From assembly GCF_000445125.1 (NCBI RefSeq), contig NZ_ATHL01000089.1:1-64000 (forward strand): a DNA stretch of 64,000 bases, in the 5' to 3' direction. The notes beneath the pieces were generated by a model that had not been told where the DNA came from, made no database searches, and saw nothing but the letters and a program-made list of their open reading frames with translations. Both the position numbers and the translations under genes were made by a program. Below, one piece after another: positions 7,658-16,022 of this stretch. Origin of the DNA: Novosphingobium lindaniclasticum LE124 (GTDB taxonomy: Bacteria > Pseudomonadota > Alphaproteobacteria > Sphingomonadales > Sphingomonadaceae). Each line of letters opens with the position of its first letter. The first letter of the stretch is position 1.

Positions 7658-9216
7658 GCCGCCATGACCTCCTGCGTCTTGCGCGGCGCGGGACGAGGGC
7701 CTTCCACGCGCTTGCGGGCAGCCCGCCGGGCACCCAGGGCGAAGCCGGCAGCCAGCACCAGCATCGCGGCGTCGAACGAGACGAACAGCCAGTCGCCCGC
7801 GAGCAGGCTGGCCGGCAGGCCGCGCGACGTCGTGATCGCATTGACCAGCGGTACGGCGGCGAAAAGCCCAGCGGCAAGCCCCATCATCTCGGGCCAGGCA
7901 CGCGCCGCCGGCCGGATGATTGCCCAGATCAGAACGCCGAGCCAGGCCAGGAACAGGCTGTTCACCTCCTGGTCGGCCCGATCGGCAAGCCATGCCGGCA
8001 GCAGGCGATTGGCGAGGAAATAGGTGGCGATCGCGGCCGGGAAGCCCGCGATGGTGGCGATGTTGAGCTTCTCGACGAGCCGGAAGCCGAAGTGGGGCCG
8101 GCTCGGATCGGGGAGCTTGCTGCGCCGCTTCACCGTCCAAAGCACGAGGCCGCTGCCGACCATGATCGTGCCGCCTACGCCGGACAGGAAGTAGAGCCAG
8201 CGCAGGCCGTATTCGGCGAAGCGGCCCGCGTGGAGCCCGATCATCACGCTTTCGGTTGCCAAGGCAGCACCCTTCGGCATGCTTTGGTCCAGCGGCTTGC
8301 CGGTAACGCCGTCGAACGTCACTTCCTCGCCGCGCGAGCCGATGGCGGCTTCGGGAGCGCGGGTGGCGCCGATGCGGGCGGTGGCGTCGCCGGGGTTGGT
8401 CACGCGCAGATAGCCCACGGCCTTGCCGCCCCACTGGGCAGAGGCAGAGCGCATGATTGGCCCCACGGCACACAGCGGCGCCGCTTTTCCGCTTCGCGCC
8501 ACGTCCTCGCTATTGCCGAACACGGCGTTCGAGAAAGCCGACCGATCGGCATAGTTCGCCGCGATGCCCCAGGGCATATACATGGTCGCCAGCGTGACGA
8601 GCCCGGTGAACGTGATCATCAGGTGGAAGGGCAGGGCGATCACGGCCGTCACGTTATGCGCGTCCAGCCAGGACCGCTGCCCCTTGTTGAAGCGCAGCAT
8701 GAAGAAGTCGGCGAAGATCTTCTTGTGGGTGATGATGCCCGAAAGGATCGCCACCAGCATGAACATGGCAGCCACGCCGACCAGGTAGCGGGCCCAGTAT
8801 ACCGGCATGTAGTGGAGGTCGAAATGGAAGCGATAGAGGAAGAACCCGCCCCGCGTCTCGCGCGTGGAGATCTCGTGGCCGCTCTGGTCGAGCACGGCAC
8901 TGGTTTCGCGGCGCTTCGCAGGCTTCGCGTTTTCGCCGGGCTGCCAATAGACCTGCGTGGTGGCGCTGCGGCTGTTGGGCGGCGTGATGAACCAGCTTGC
9001 TGCATCGGGCGCGGTGCGCTGGAGGTAGCGGACGGCGCCTTCGGCCGAAGCCACCGGATCGGCCTTTCCAGTCACTTCCGGCTGCATCCAGCGGGTGATC
9101 TCGTCCTGGAAATAGGCGGCGGTCCCGGTCGCGAACATGGCGAACAGCAGCCAGCCCAGCAGGAGCCCGGCCCAGGTGTGCAGCAGCGCCATCGACTGGC
9201 GCAGGCCCTCCTTCAT
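7654..9216 (-). CDS. PepSY-associated membrane protein (putative ferric-siderophore reductase family)
   Basis: The 520-residue inner-membrane protein of the PepSY-helix family starts MKEGLRQSMALLHTWAGLLLG, the typical first helix with its conserved His. Further helices lie near the middle (YWARYLVGVAAMFMLVAILSGIITHKKI) and in the C-terminal part, with a long periplasmic loop between. Relatives encoded near TonB receptors are thought to reduce or unload ferric chelates; that role is inferred. It sits second in the Fur-box-preceded trio and overlaps both neighbours by 4 nt, so the three products are likely made together. Confidence 0.88.
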   Translation of the reverse strand: MKEGLRQSMALLHTWAGLLLGWLLFAMFATGTAAYFQDEITRWMQPEVTGKADPVASAEGAVRYLQRTAPDAASWFITPPNSRSATTQVYWQPGENAKPAKRRETSAVLDQSGHEISTRETRGGFFLYRFHFDLHYMPVYWARYLVGVAAMFMLVAILSGIITHKKIFADFFMLRFNKGQRSWLDAHNVTAVIALPFHLMITFTGLVTLATMYMPWGIAANYADRSAFSNAVFGNSEDVARSGKAAPLCAVGPIMRSASAQWGGKAVGYLRVTNPGDATARIGATRAPEAAIGSRGEEVTFDGVTGKPLDQSMPKGAALATESVMIGLHAGRFAEYGLRWLYFLSGVGGTIMVGSGLVLWTVKRRSKLPDPSRPHFGFRLVEKLNIATIAGFPAAIATYFLANRLLPAWLADRADQEVNSLFLAWLGVLIWAIIRPAARAWPEMMGLAAGLFAAVPLVNAITTSRGLPASLLAGDWLFVSFDAAMLVLAAGFALGARRAARKRVEGPRPAPRKTQEVMAA

Positions 9217-9563
9217 AGCCGGGCTCCCATGCCGGGGGAAAGCCAGAACAGCCCGCCGCCGAGGGCGCCTGCGACGAACAACCAGAGCCACAATTGGAAG
9301 ATCGACCGAAGGCCGAAGGCGAACAGCACGATCGTGGCGAAGACGGCGAAGGACAGCAGCGTCGCGGCGACGCTGGCTTCGGCGGGGTTGACCGCCAAGC
9401 ACTGCGCCAGGAGCCGGGCGACACAGGCGGTCAGCAGCGAAGTGACCAGATAGTTGGCGGGAACGGCCGCGAGGATGCGCGAGGCCACGTTCCAGCGGCC
9501 GCTCCCGCCAGTCTTGTCACTGGGGCGGCTTTTCGCACTGGTTTCGACGCCGCTCCTGGCCAT
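9213..9563 (-). CDS. DUF3649-like membrane protein (iron-uptake associated)
   Basis: The 116-residue protein has a polar N-terminus (MARSGVETSAKSRPSDKTGG) followed by three hydrophobic helices, with AVPANYLVTSLLTACVARLL matching the DUF3649 pattern seen in iron-transport-associated small proteins. It is the first gene of a leftward three-gene unit with the PepSY and DUF3325 genes and overlaps the PepSY gene by 4 nt. A Fur-box-like palindrome lies 28-44 bp upstream of its start, so iron-dependent expression is likely. Its biochemical role is unknown. Confidence 0.82.
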   Translation of the reverse strand: MARSGVETSAKSRPSDKTGGSGRWNVASRILAAVPANYLVTSLLTACVARLLAQCLAVNPAEASVAATLLSFAVFATIVLFAFGLRSIFQLWLWLFVAGALGGGLFWLSPGMGARL

Positions 9564-9590
9564 GCCTGATCATTCCCCGAGAACGAGATA

Positions 9591-9607
9591 TTGCAAATCA
9601 ATCGCAA
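9591..9607. promoter_or_regulatory. Fur-box-like operator
   Basis: TTGCAAATCAATCGCAA is an almost perfect inverted repeat with TTGC/GCAA ends and an AT-rich centre. This is the shape of alphaproteobacterial Fur-type iron operators. It lies just upstream of the DUF3649-PepSY-DUF3325 unit and about 180 bp from the divergent ECF sigma gene, so it could govern either or both. The assignment is by motif resemblance and context. Confidence 0.65.
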
Positions 9608-9784
9608 CTAAGCTCGGTAGTTTCCGGCGGCGCCGAAGTCAATGCTTCAGCGCTGCGGAGCCGGCCTCGATCATGCCCGCCTCGATTGTCCGAGCTTTGA
9701 AGATGCCGTTCCTCAAACCGTCATGATACGTCCCTAGGGCAGCGCGCGCCGGATAGAGCGGCAGGGCGCAGGGCGAACAAAACA

Positions 9785-10327
9785 GTGCTTTCCAATGTCA
9801 TCGATCGTCCTGTGCCGGCCGCGCAGGACTGGAATGCAGCGCGCGCCGCGCTTCTGCGCTACTTGCGGGCCAAAGGCGCGCCGCCCGACCTGGCCGACGA
9901 TGTGGCGCAGGAAACGCTTGCTCGCCTGATCGCGCTCAGCCACACGCAGCAGATCGGCAGTGTGTTTGCACTGGCCTTCAGGATCGCGGACAACCTGATC
10001 GTCGATGGCCGGCGCCGGGAGGCTCGCCGGCGGGTTCGCGAATCCGGGGAAGTTGACGAGGAATGGGAAAGCGATGGCCCTTCGCTCGACAGGGTTCTCG
10101 ATTCGCGGCGGGCATTGGACGTGCTTTCGCTTTGCCTGGGACGCATGCCGCCGCTGCGCCGGGAAGTGCTCATCCGCAGGCGCCTGAACCAGGAAAGCTG
10201 CCGCGCGATCGGCGAAGATCTGGCGATGAGCGCCAAGGCCGTGGAAAAGCACATCACGCGCGGCCTGCTGGATCTGCGCGCTGCTCTGGACCGCGCGGGT
10301 GTGGACGTGGCAGGGATCGGCGGATGA
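9785..10327 (+). CDS. FecI-type ECF RNA polymerase sigma factor
   Basis: The 180-residue protein has sigma-70 region 2 at about 18-85 (LLRYLRAKGAPPDLADDVAQETLARL, then IADNLIVDGRRR) and region 4 at about 110-165 (MPPLRREVLIRRRLNQESCRAIGEDLAMSAKAVEKHI). The start used is GTG, with only a weak ribosome site. The next gene, an FecR anti-sigma factor, starts inside its stop codon (ATGA). Together they form the standard surface-signalling pair for the downstream STN-containing TonB receptor. The name fecI is avoided because the signal need not be citrate. Confidence 0.93.
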   Translation: MLSNVIDRPVPAAQDWNAARAALLRYLRAKGAPPDLADDVAQETLARLIALSHTQQIGSVFALAFRIADNLIVDGRRREARRRVRESGEVDEEWESDGPSLDRVLDSRRALDVLSLCLGRMPPLRREVLIRRRLNQESCRAIGEDLAMSAKAVEKHITRGLLDLRAALDRAGVDVAGIGG

Positions 10328-11295
10328 ACGCCGCTCATCAGGAATTCGACGAGATCGATCGCCAGGCCGCGCAGTGGGTCGACCGGATGAACCGGCCGCT
10401 GCACGATGCCGAAGTGGCGGCCGAGTTCGACCGCTGGATCATGGACGATCCCCGCCATGTCGAAAGCTATGCCCGGTTTCAGGCCCTGTGGCAGTCCGGC
10501 AGCCTGTACCATGCGTTGCAAGCCGGCGAAGAGGGGCCGGAAGACTGCGGCACCGCTGCGGAACCGGCGGCGAACCGGGCCCCTCAAGCCTGGAAGCAAT
10601 TTGCTGCTTTCGCGGGTGCCGCGCTCTGCCTGGTGGGTCTGGTATCCCTGGGCGCGCGGGCTCTGGTCAGCGAATCGCGCTATGTCGCCGCGCAGGGAGC
10701 CACGCGCGCCGTGGCCTTGGCCGACGGATCGAAAGTGCGCCTGAGCGGCGGAACCAGGATGAGCGTGCGCATGACGCCGTGGTCGCGGGAAGTGTCGCTG
10801 CAGCAGGGTGAAGCCTTTTTCGACGTTGCCCACGAGAAGCTGCGGACCTTTTCCGTGAATACCGGCAATTCCAGCGTGACGGTGCTTGGCACGGCCTTCG
10901 ATATCGACCTCGTCGATCACGAGACGCGCGTGGTCCGGGTCTACCGGGGCCTTGTGAGCGTGGATGCCGGGGCGGGGCGGCAATGGCGCCTCCCGGCGGG
11001 CAGCGGTATAGAAGTCGGCGGCGGGCGGGTGCGCAGCCTGGGCGAAGTGCGCGGGGATCATCCCGGCTGGATCGACGGCTGGTTCGATGCCGACGATACT
11101 TCAGTGCAGCAGTTGGTGCGGCGCATCAATCGCGGATCGCGTCTTCCCGTGGTGCTGGCGGACCCGGGCCTGGGCGATCTGCTGGTGACCGGGCGTTTCC
11201 AGACCTCCGATGCCGAGATGGTGCTCGAAGCGGTCGCCGCGATTCACGACTTGCAGTGGCGCAAGGAACCCGCGCGCTACGTCCTGTCGCGCTGA
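10324..11295 (+). CDS. FecR-type anti-sigma/sigma-regulator membrane protein
   Basis: The 323-residue protein comprises a cytoplasmic DUF4880-like N-terminal domain (EFDEIDRQAAQWVDRMN ... VAAEFDRWIMDDPRHVESYARF), a single membrane helix at about residues 95-120 (AAFAGAALCLVGLVSLGARALV), the periplasmic FecR domain (VALADGSKVRLSGGTRM; GEAFFDVAH; VLGTAFDID) and a C-terminal STN-like DUF4974 region. It transmits the receptor's signal across the inner membrane to the ECF sigma factor. ATGA overlap with the sigma gene indicates coupling. Its stop is followed by about 150 bp that includes an AT-rich segment (11338-11395), probably the promoter of the receptor gene. Confidence 0.93.
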   Translation: MNAAHQEFDEIDRQAAQWVDRMNRPLHDAEVAAEFDRWIMDDPRHVESYARFQALWQSGSLYHALQAGEEGPEDCGTAAEPAANRAPQAWKQFAAFAGAALCLVGLVSLGARALVSESRYVAAQGATRAVALADGSKVRLSGGTRMSVRMTPWSREVSLQQGEAFFDVAHEKLRTFSVNTGNSSVTVLGTAFDIDLVDHETRVVRVYRGLVSVDAGAGRQWRLPAGSGIEVGGGRVRSLGEVRGDHPGWIDGWFDADDTSVQQLVRRINRGSRLPVVLADPGLGDLLVTGRFQTSDAEMVLEAVAAIHDLQWRKEPARYVLSR

Positions 11296-11448
11296 GGTCC
11301 TGGAGCGCTTCGGGCGCTGCGCGTGCAGACGCCGGACGTGTCATCAAGATTACTTGATAAAGACATGAAAATGTAAGAAAAAATATTTGTCGGGATCGGC
11401 CGGGTGCGCGCGTCTTCCCCCCGAATGCCTAATCCAACGGGGGATCTG

Positions 11449-14400
11449 ATGTTTCGTTCGAATAAAGCCCTGGCGCGGGTTTCCGCGCTGGCGATCGCGC
11501 TTGCAACCTTCGGGGGCGGCCTGGCGGTGCCGGCCGCGCAAGCCCAGACAGCGCAATTTACGTTCACCATTCCATCGCAGGACCTGGGCCGGGCGCTTCA
11601 GGAATTCTCGCGCGTCACCGGCATGCAGGTCGCGGCGGCGCCGGATGCGGTGCGGGGGCGCCGCAGCATGGCGATTTCCGGCAGGATGAGCGCGCAGCGG
11701 GCGCTGTCGCAGCTCGTGCGCGGCGCCAATGTCGAGACGCAAGTGCGTGGGAGCACGGTTATCCTGAAAGCGCGGGGCGCCCAGCCGCGCCCGGTTGCCG
11801 TGACCGCGCCGCTCCGCCGGGCGGCGCCGGTGGCAGCACTCGCCGCCGAAGAGCCTGCCGGGGGCAGCGACAGCGAGATCGTCGTCACCGGCTATATCGA
11901 GGCAGTCCAGCGCTCGCTCGACATAAAGCGCGGGAACGATACCGTTTCGGACACGGTCAGTGCCGACGACATGGGCAAGCTGCCCGCCAACAACGTCTCC
12001 GAAGCGCTGGCGCGCCTGCCTGGCGTCAATGCCGTGCGCAGTCCTACCACGGGGGAGGGCGACCGCATCACCGTGCGCGGGCTTTCGACCGAGCTGAACA
12101 ACTACTCGATCAACGGCGTGCGCCTGGGCGGTGCCGGCTCGCGAGACAACAACTTCTATCGCGGCGTTCGTCTTTCGGTGCTGCCGCCCGACGGCATCAA
12201 GCAGATCACCGTCTACAAGACCCTGACGCCCGACCGCGACGGCGACGCGCTGGGCGGCTCGGTGGACATCTCCACGCCTACTGCCTTCGACCAGACGCCC
12301 ACTTACGCCCGTCTCTCGGTCGAGGGCGGGATGCTGGACAAGTACGACAATCGCAAGTCCGGCCAGGTCTCAGGCGCGCTTTCGCGTCAGTTCAACGAGC
12401 ATTTCGGCGTGTACGTTTCCGGCAACTGGAGCCGTCGCAAGTCGCAGTTCGAGCAGAACGGCGTCGATGGCGACAACCAGCCGGACACCTGGTACGACGA
12501 CAGCGAGACGCTGGGCTGGGATCCCAACCGCTTCGTCATGCGCGGCATGAACCTTGGCTTCGGCGAGACCGACGTGAAGCGCTGGGGCGCCAATACCAGC
12601 ATCGACTACCGCTCTGACGACCACGATTTCCACTTTCGCGGGCAGTACAACAAGTACCGCAAGGACGAATTCCTCAACCGCCTGAACTTCCGCAACGATA
12701 CGTCCAAGAACTCGGCCCGCCTTTCGCAGGTGGATACCGACGACACCACGCTGCTCCAGCCCGATGACAACGTGACCGGCTATGATGCGAAGCTCGGCCG
12801 CATCTACGGTTACACCGCGGGCCAGATCGTGGATCGCGACGGCGACGGATTGATCACCGATGCCGACCGTTCGACGCGTTCGTTCTACAGCCTCAACGGT
12901 GGTTCCGGTACCTGGGATCCGCAGGGCTTTCGCCTTCGCCGTTTCTGGGAAGGCTCGCGCGAGACGGGCAGCCTTGCTTCGGCCAACCTCGGCGGCGTTT
13001 CGCGCTTGGGCGAGGTGACGGTGGACTACGACGTGTCCTACTCGCAATCCGAGGACAATCTCGACGACGGCTACACGCTGGAATTCCGCAGCGACAAGTA
13101 CGGCTGGCTGGGCAACCAGGGCGTGCTGTTCAGCAGCAGCGAGGATTCCCGCTTCCCCAAGTGGCTGCTCAATTCGGCCGGTCTGGCTGCCGTTCAGGAT
13201 CCCTCGCAGTACGACTTCAGCAGCTTCGAAGGCGAAGTGGGCGGCAGCAGCGAGAAGCTCTGGCAGGCGCAGTTCAACGTCGAATGGAAGCCGGTGGATT
13301 CCTGGGTCGAGTCTTTCAAGGCCGGCGCCAAGTTCTACAACTCGCGCCGCCGCACCTACCAGGGCTCGTTCCTGAACCTGGAGGCGGACGGCACGCTGGC
13401 GGACTTTTCCCAGTTCTACGGCAAGGACGTGAACAGCCTGTTCGGAGGCGCCTATAGCGGCCTCTATCGGCTGGGAACGACGATCGACAATCGCAAGATG
13501 CTGGCCGAACTCCAGCGCGCCGGGGACGGCGAAAGCGAGATATTCGACGGCTTCGCGGTCGATCCCGACGAGGCCGAACTCTCGAACGAGGACAGCTTCC
13601 GCTTCGAGGAGCGCGTGATCTCTGCCTATGCCATGGGCACGGCGCGTTTCGGCCGGGCGCAAGTGATCGCAGGCCTTCGCATGGAGGCGACGCGCAACAC
13701 GATCGACGCCTGGAACATGGACCTGATCCAGGGCGAACGCTTTGTCTCGGACAAGTCCAGCTTCGTCAACGTGCTGCCCTCGGTCCACGTCAACTACGAA
13801 CTGGACGACCGCACCAAGCTGCGCGGCGCCGTCTGGACCAGCTTCGCCCGTCCCGACATCGCCCGCATGAGTTCGGCGCGTGAGTACGGCTACGACACGG
13901 ACCCCGATGGCGACGGCGATGAAAACCCGATCTCGCAATGGGTGCTGACCTCGATCGCGCAGGGCAATCCGAACCTCAAGCCGATGCGCTCGCTCAACCT
14001 CGACATGTCGCTGGAGCACTATGCGGGCCGCACCGGCGCCTATTCGGTGGCGCTCTACTACAAGCACATCACCAACTTCCTGTTCCGCTCCTCCTCCAGC
14101 AACATCCGCGACGGGACGCTGGGAGAGAACGTCGATCCGGCGGGCGTGGCGATCTCCATGCCCAACAACGGCAAGACGGCGGAAGTCTACGGTATGGAAA
14201 TCAGCGGCCAGCAGCTGCTGCACTGGCTGCCGGGCATCCTCGGCTCGCTGGGCGTCGGCGGCAACCTGACCCTGCAGCGCTCCAGGGCCGTGACCGGGCT
14301 TACCTGGCACCCGGACGGCTACAAGCTGCCGCTGATGGAAACGCCGGAGACGATCGCCAACCTCCAGCTGTTCTGGGAGCGCAAGGGCTGGGAAATCTAC

Positions 14401-14655
14401 GGTGCGTGGAACTATCAATCCAGATTCCTCGGCGGCATCCAGGACTTCGGCAACAATCCCTATGAGCAGGCCTATAGCTTCGTGGACCTGACGTTCCGCA
14501 AGACCTTCCTCAAGAAGTCCTCGGTGCAGCTTCAGGTTCAGAACCTCTTCGATTCGCACACTTATTGGGAAACCGTGTCCTCCGGGACGGGGGCAAGCCG
14601 CGCATACATCAAGAACGGGCGCAGCGTGACGCTCGGCCTGAACCTGATCTTCTGA
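11449..14655 (+). CDS. TonB-dependent transducer/receptor with STN domain
   Basis: The 1068-residue outer-membrane receptor has a signal peptide ending AQA at about residue 32. A secretin/TonB short N-terminal (STN) signalling domain follows at about 35-110, then the TonB box EIVVTG at 143-148, a plug with SEALARLPGVNAVRS and the ITVRGL pattern, and a large barrel ending in the aromatic C-terminus LNLIF. It belongs to the large sphingomonad receptors that share the IVVTGYxxxxxxSL...KRxxDxxxD start. The STN domain plus the upstream sigma/FecR pair predict ligand-dependent self-induction. The ligand is unknown; the downstream phosphatases suggest a phosphorylated compound or ferric complex. ATG 11449 is chosen because GGGGG lies 7-11 nt upstream and a signal peptide follows. 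Confidence 0.94.
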   Translation: MFRSNKALARVSALAIALATFGGGLAVPAAQAQTAQFTFTIPSQDLGRALQEFSRVTGMQVAAAPDAVRGRRSMAISGRMSAQRALSQLVRGANVETQVRGSTVILKARGAQPRPVAVTAPLRRAAPVAALAAEEPAGGSDSEIVVTGYIEAVQRSLDIKRGNDTVSDTVSADDMGKLPANNVSEALARLPGVNAVRSPTTGEGDRITVRGLSTELNNYSINGVRLGGAGSRDNNFYRGVRLSVLPPDGIKQITVYKTLTPDRDGDALGGSVDISTPTAFDQTPTYARLSVEGGMLDKYDNRKSGQVSGALSRQFNEHFGVYVSGNWSRRKSQFEQNGVDGDNQPDTWYDDSETLGWDPNRFVMRGMNLGFGETDVKRWGANTSIDYRSDDHDFHFRGQYNKYRKDEFLNRLNFRNDTSKNSARLSQVDTDDTTLLQPDDNVTGYDAKLGRIYGYTAGQIVDRDGDGLITDADRSTRSFYSLNGGSGTWDPQGFRLRRFWEGSRETGSLASANLGGVSRLGEVTVDYDVSYSQSEDNLDDGYTLEFRSDKYGWLGNQGVLFSSSEDSRFPKWLLNSAGLAAVQDPSQYDFSSFEGEVGGSSEKLWQAQFNVEWKPVDSWVESFKAGAKFYNSRRRTYQGSFLNLEADGTLADFSQFYGKDVNSLFGGAYSGLYRLGTTIDNRKMLAELQRAGDGESEIFDGFAVDPDEAELSNEDSFRFEERVISAYAMGTARFGRAQVIAGLRMEATRNTIDAWNMDLIQGERFVSDKSSFVNVLPSVHVNYELDDRTKLRGAVWTSFARPDIARMSSAREYGYDTDPDGDGDENPISQWVLTSIAQGNPNLKPMRSLNLDMSLEHYAGRTGAYSVALYYKHITNFLFRSSSSNIRDGTLGENVDPAGVAISMPNNGKTAEVYGMEISGQQLLHWLPGILGSLGVGGNLTLQRSRAVTGLTWHPDGYKLPLMETPETIANLQLFWERKGWEIYGAWNYQSRFLGGIQDFGNNPYEQAYSFVDLTFRKTFLKKSSVQLQVQNLFDSHTYWETVSSGTGASRAYIKNGRSVTLGLNLIF

Positions 14656-14665
14656 GGATCCTGCG

Positions 14666-15946
14666 ATGAAGATGAAGACACTTATCCTGCTGGGCACGCT
14701 GGCTGTGTTGCCGCCACTCCCGGCACGCGCCGCCGATGCGCCAGCTGCGCAGCAGGGGCCGTTGGCGCCGGCCAACGTCCGGCCCGAGCGCGTGATCCTG
14801 AACCTCACCGCCGATCCGGCGACCGAGATGGCCGTGACCTGGCGCTCGGCGCCGGGTCACGCCGGGCAAGTCCAGTATGCGAAGGCGACGAATAGTCCCG
14901 ACTTCGTGAAGGCGCCGCTGTCGGTCGCGGCCAAGACCGACGATGCCACCCTTGCGGTGCGCGAAGACCCGGCTTTCCGCGCCGCCTATCACTCGGCGGT
15001 GCTGACCGGCCTCGAGCCGGACACCGTCTATGCCTACCGCGTGGGGGACGGCGCGCAGTGGTCGGAATGGTTCCAGTTCCGCACCGCCGCGCGCGAGGCG
15101 AAGCCGTTCCGCTTCATCTACATGGGCGACATGCAGAACCAGATCCTGTCGGAAGCCTCGCGCACCTTGCGCATAGCCTTCCGCCAGGCGGGCGATGCGG
15201 CGTTCACGATCCATGCCGGAGACCTGATCAACCGGCATGACAGCGACGCGGAGTGGGGCGAGTGGTTCGCCTCGGGCGGCTTTCTCTATGCCCAGACGCC
15301 GCAGATGCCGACGCCGGGCAACCACGAATACGTGCGGGACGAGGCGGCGCGCGCGGGATCGTCGATCAACGGCCAGTGGCGCCGCCAGTTCACTTTGCCC
15401 GAAAACGGCCCGGCCGAGGTTCCCGCCAGCCGGGAAACCAGCTGGTACACCGACTACCAGGGCCTGCGCCTGATCTCGATCGATTCGATGCAAGTCGATC
15501 GTGACGAAACCGCGCGCAAGGCTATCGTGACGTGGCTGGACGGTCTGCTGGCGAAGAACCCGAACCGCTGGACGGTGCTGTTCCTGCACTTTCCGCTGTT
15601 CTCCAGCGAACCGGGGCGGGACAATCCCAAGGTCCGCGCCGCGCTGAAGCCGCTGATCGACAAGTACCATGTCGATCTCGTGCTTCAGGGCCACGATCAT
15701 GGCTATGCGCGCGGAGCGATCGGCAAGGACGGCCCCGCCGCCGACGATGCGGGTACGACTTATGCCGTCTCGGTCGCCGGGCCGAAGATGTACGATGTCG
15801 GCAGCTTGCCCTGGGCGCGCAAGTCGGCCTCGCGCACGCAGGCCTATCAGGTGATCGACGTCAGCCAGGGCGAACTCAGCTATCGCGCCTATACCGCCAC
15901 GGGTGAGCCTCTCGACGCGGTAACCCTGCGCAAGCCCCGACAGTGA
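14666..15946 (+). CDS. secreted purple-acid-phosphatase-like metallophosphoesterase
   Basis: The 426-residue exported enzyme has a signal peptide ending ARA at residue 22, an N-terminal fibronectin-like purple acid phosphatase domain at about 35-140 (PERVILNL...MAVTWRS), then a calcineurin-type metallophosphatase domain. All metal-binding motifs are present: GD at 154-155, GD at 185-186, GNHE 218-221, His308 and GHDH 342-345. The predicted reaction is hydrolysis of phosphomonoesters in the periplasm or outside the cell. It starts 10 bp after the receptor gene, so the two probably share a transcript and a substrate. The precise substrate (sugar phosphate, nucleotide, phytate or phosphoprotein) cannot be read from sequence. 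Confidence 0.92.
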   Translation: MKMKTLILLGTLAVLPPLPARAADAPAAQQGPLAPANVRPERVILNLTADPATEMAVTWRSAPGHAGQVQYAKATNSPDFVKAPLSVAAKTDDATLAVREDPAFRAAYHSAVLTGLEPDTVYAYRVGDGAQWSEWFQFRTAAREAKPFRFIYMGDMQNQILSEASRTLRIAFRQAGDAAFTIHAGDLINRHDSDAEWGEWFASGGFLYAQTPQMPTPGNHEYVRDEAARAGSSINGQWRRQFTLPENGPAEVPASRETSWYTDYQGLRLISIDSMQVDRDETARKAIVTWLDGLLAKNPNRWTVLFLHFPLFSSEPGRDNPKVRAALKPLIDKYHVDLVLQGHDHGYARGAIGKDGPAADDAGTTYAVSVAGPKMYDVGSLPWARKSASRTQAYQVIDVSQGELSYRAYTATGEPLDAVTLRKPRQ

Positions 15947-15947
15947 A

Positions 15948-15979
15948 AAGGCCGGAGCGAGGGGCATCGCTCCGGCCTT
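15948..15979. terminator. bidirectional hairpin between convergent phosphatase genes
   Basis: AAGGCCGGAGCGA and its exact complement form a 13-bp stem with the 6-base loop GGGGCA, directly after the metallophosphoesterase stop and before the end of the convergent tyrosine-phosphatase-like gene. On the minus strand the stem is followed by TTTT; on the plus strand only by TTC. Confidence 0.85.
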
Positions 15980-16022
15980 CATCGGGCCACCTTCGAATTG
16001 CGACCCGAAGGGCGGCTTTGCC

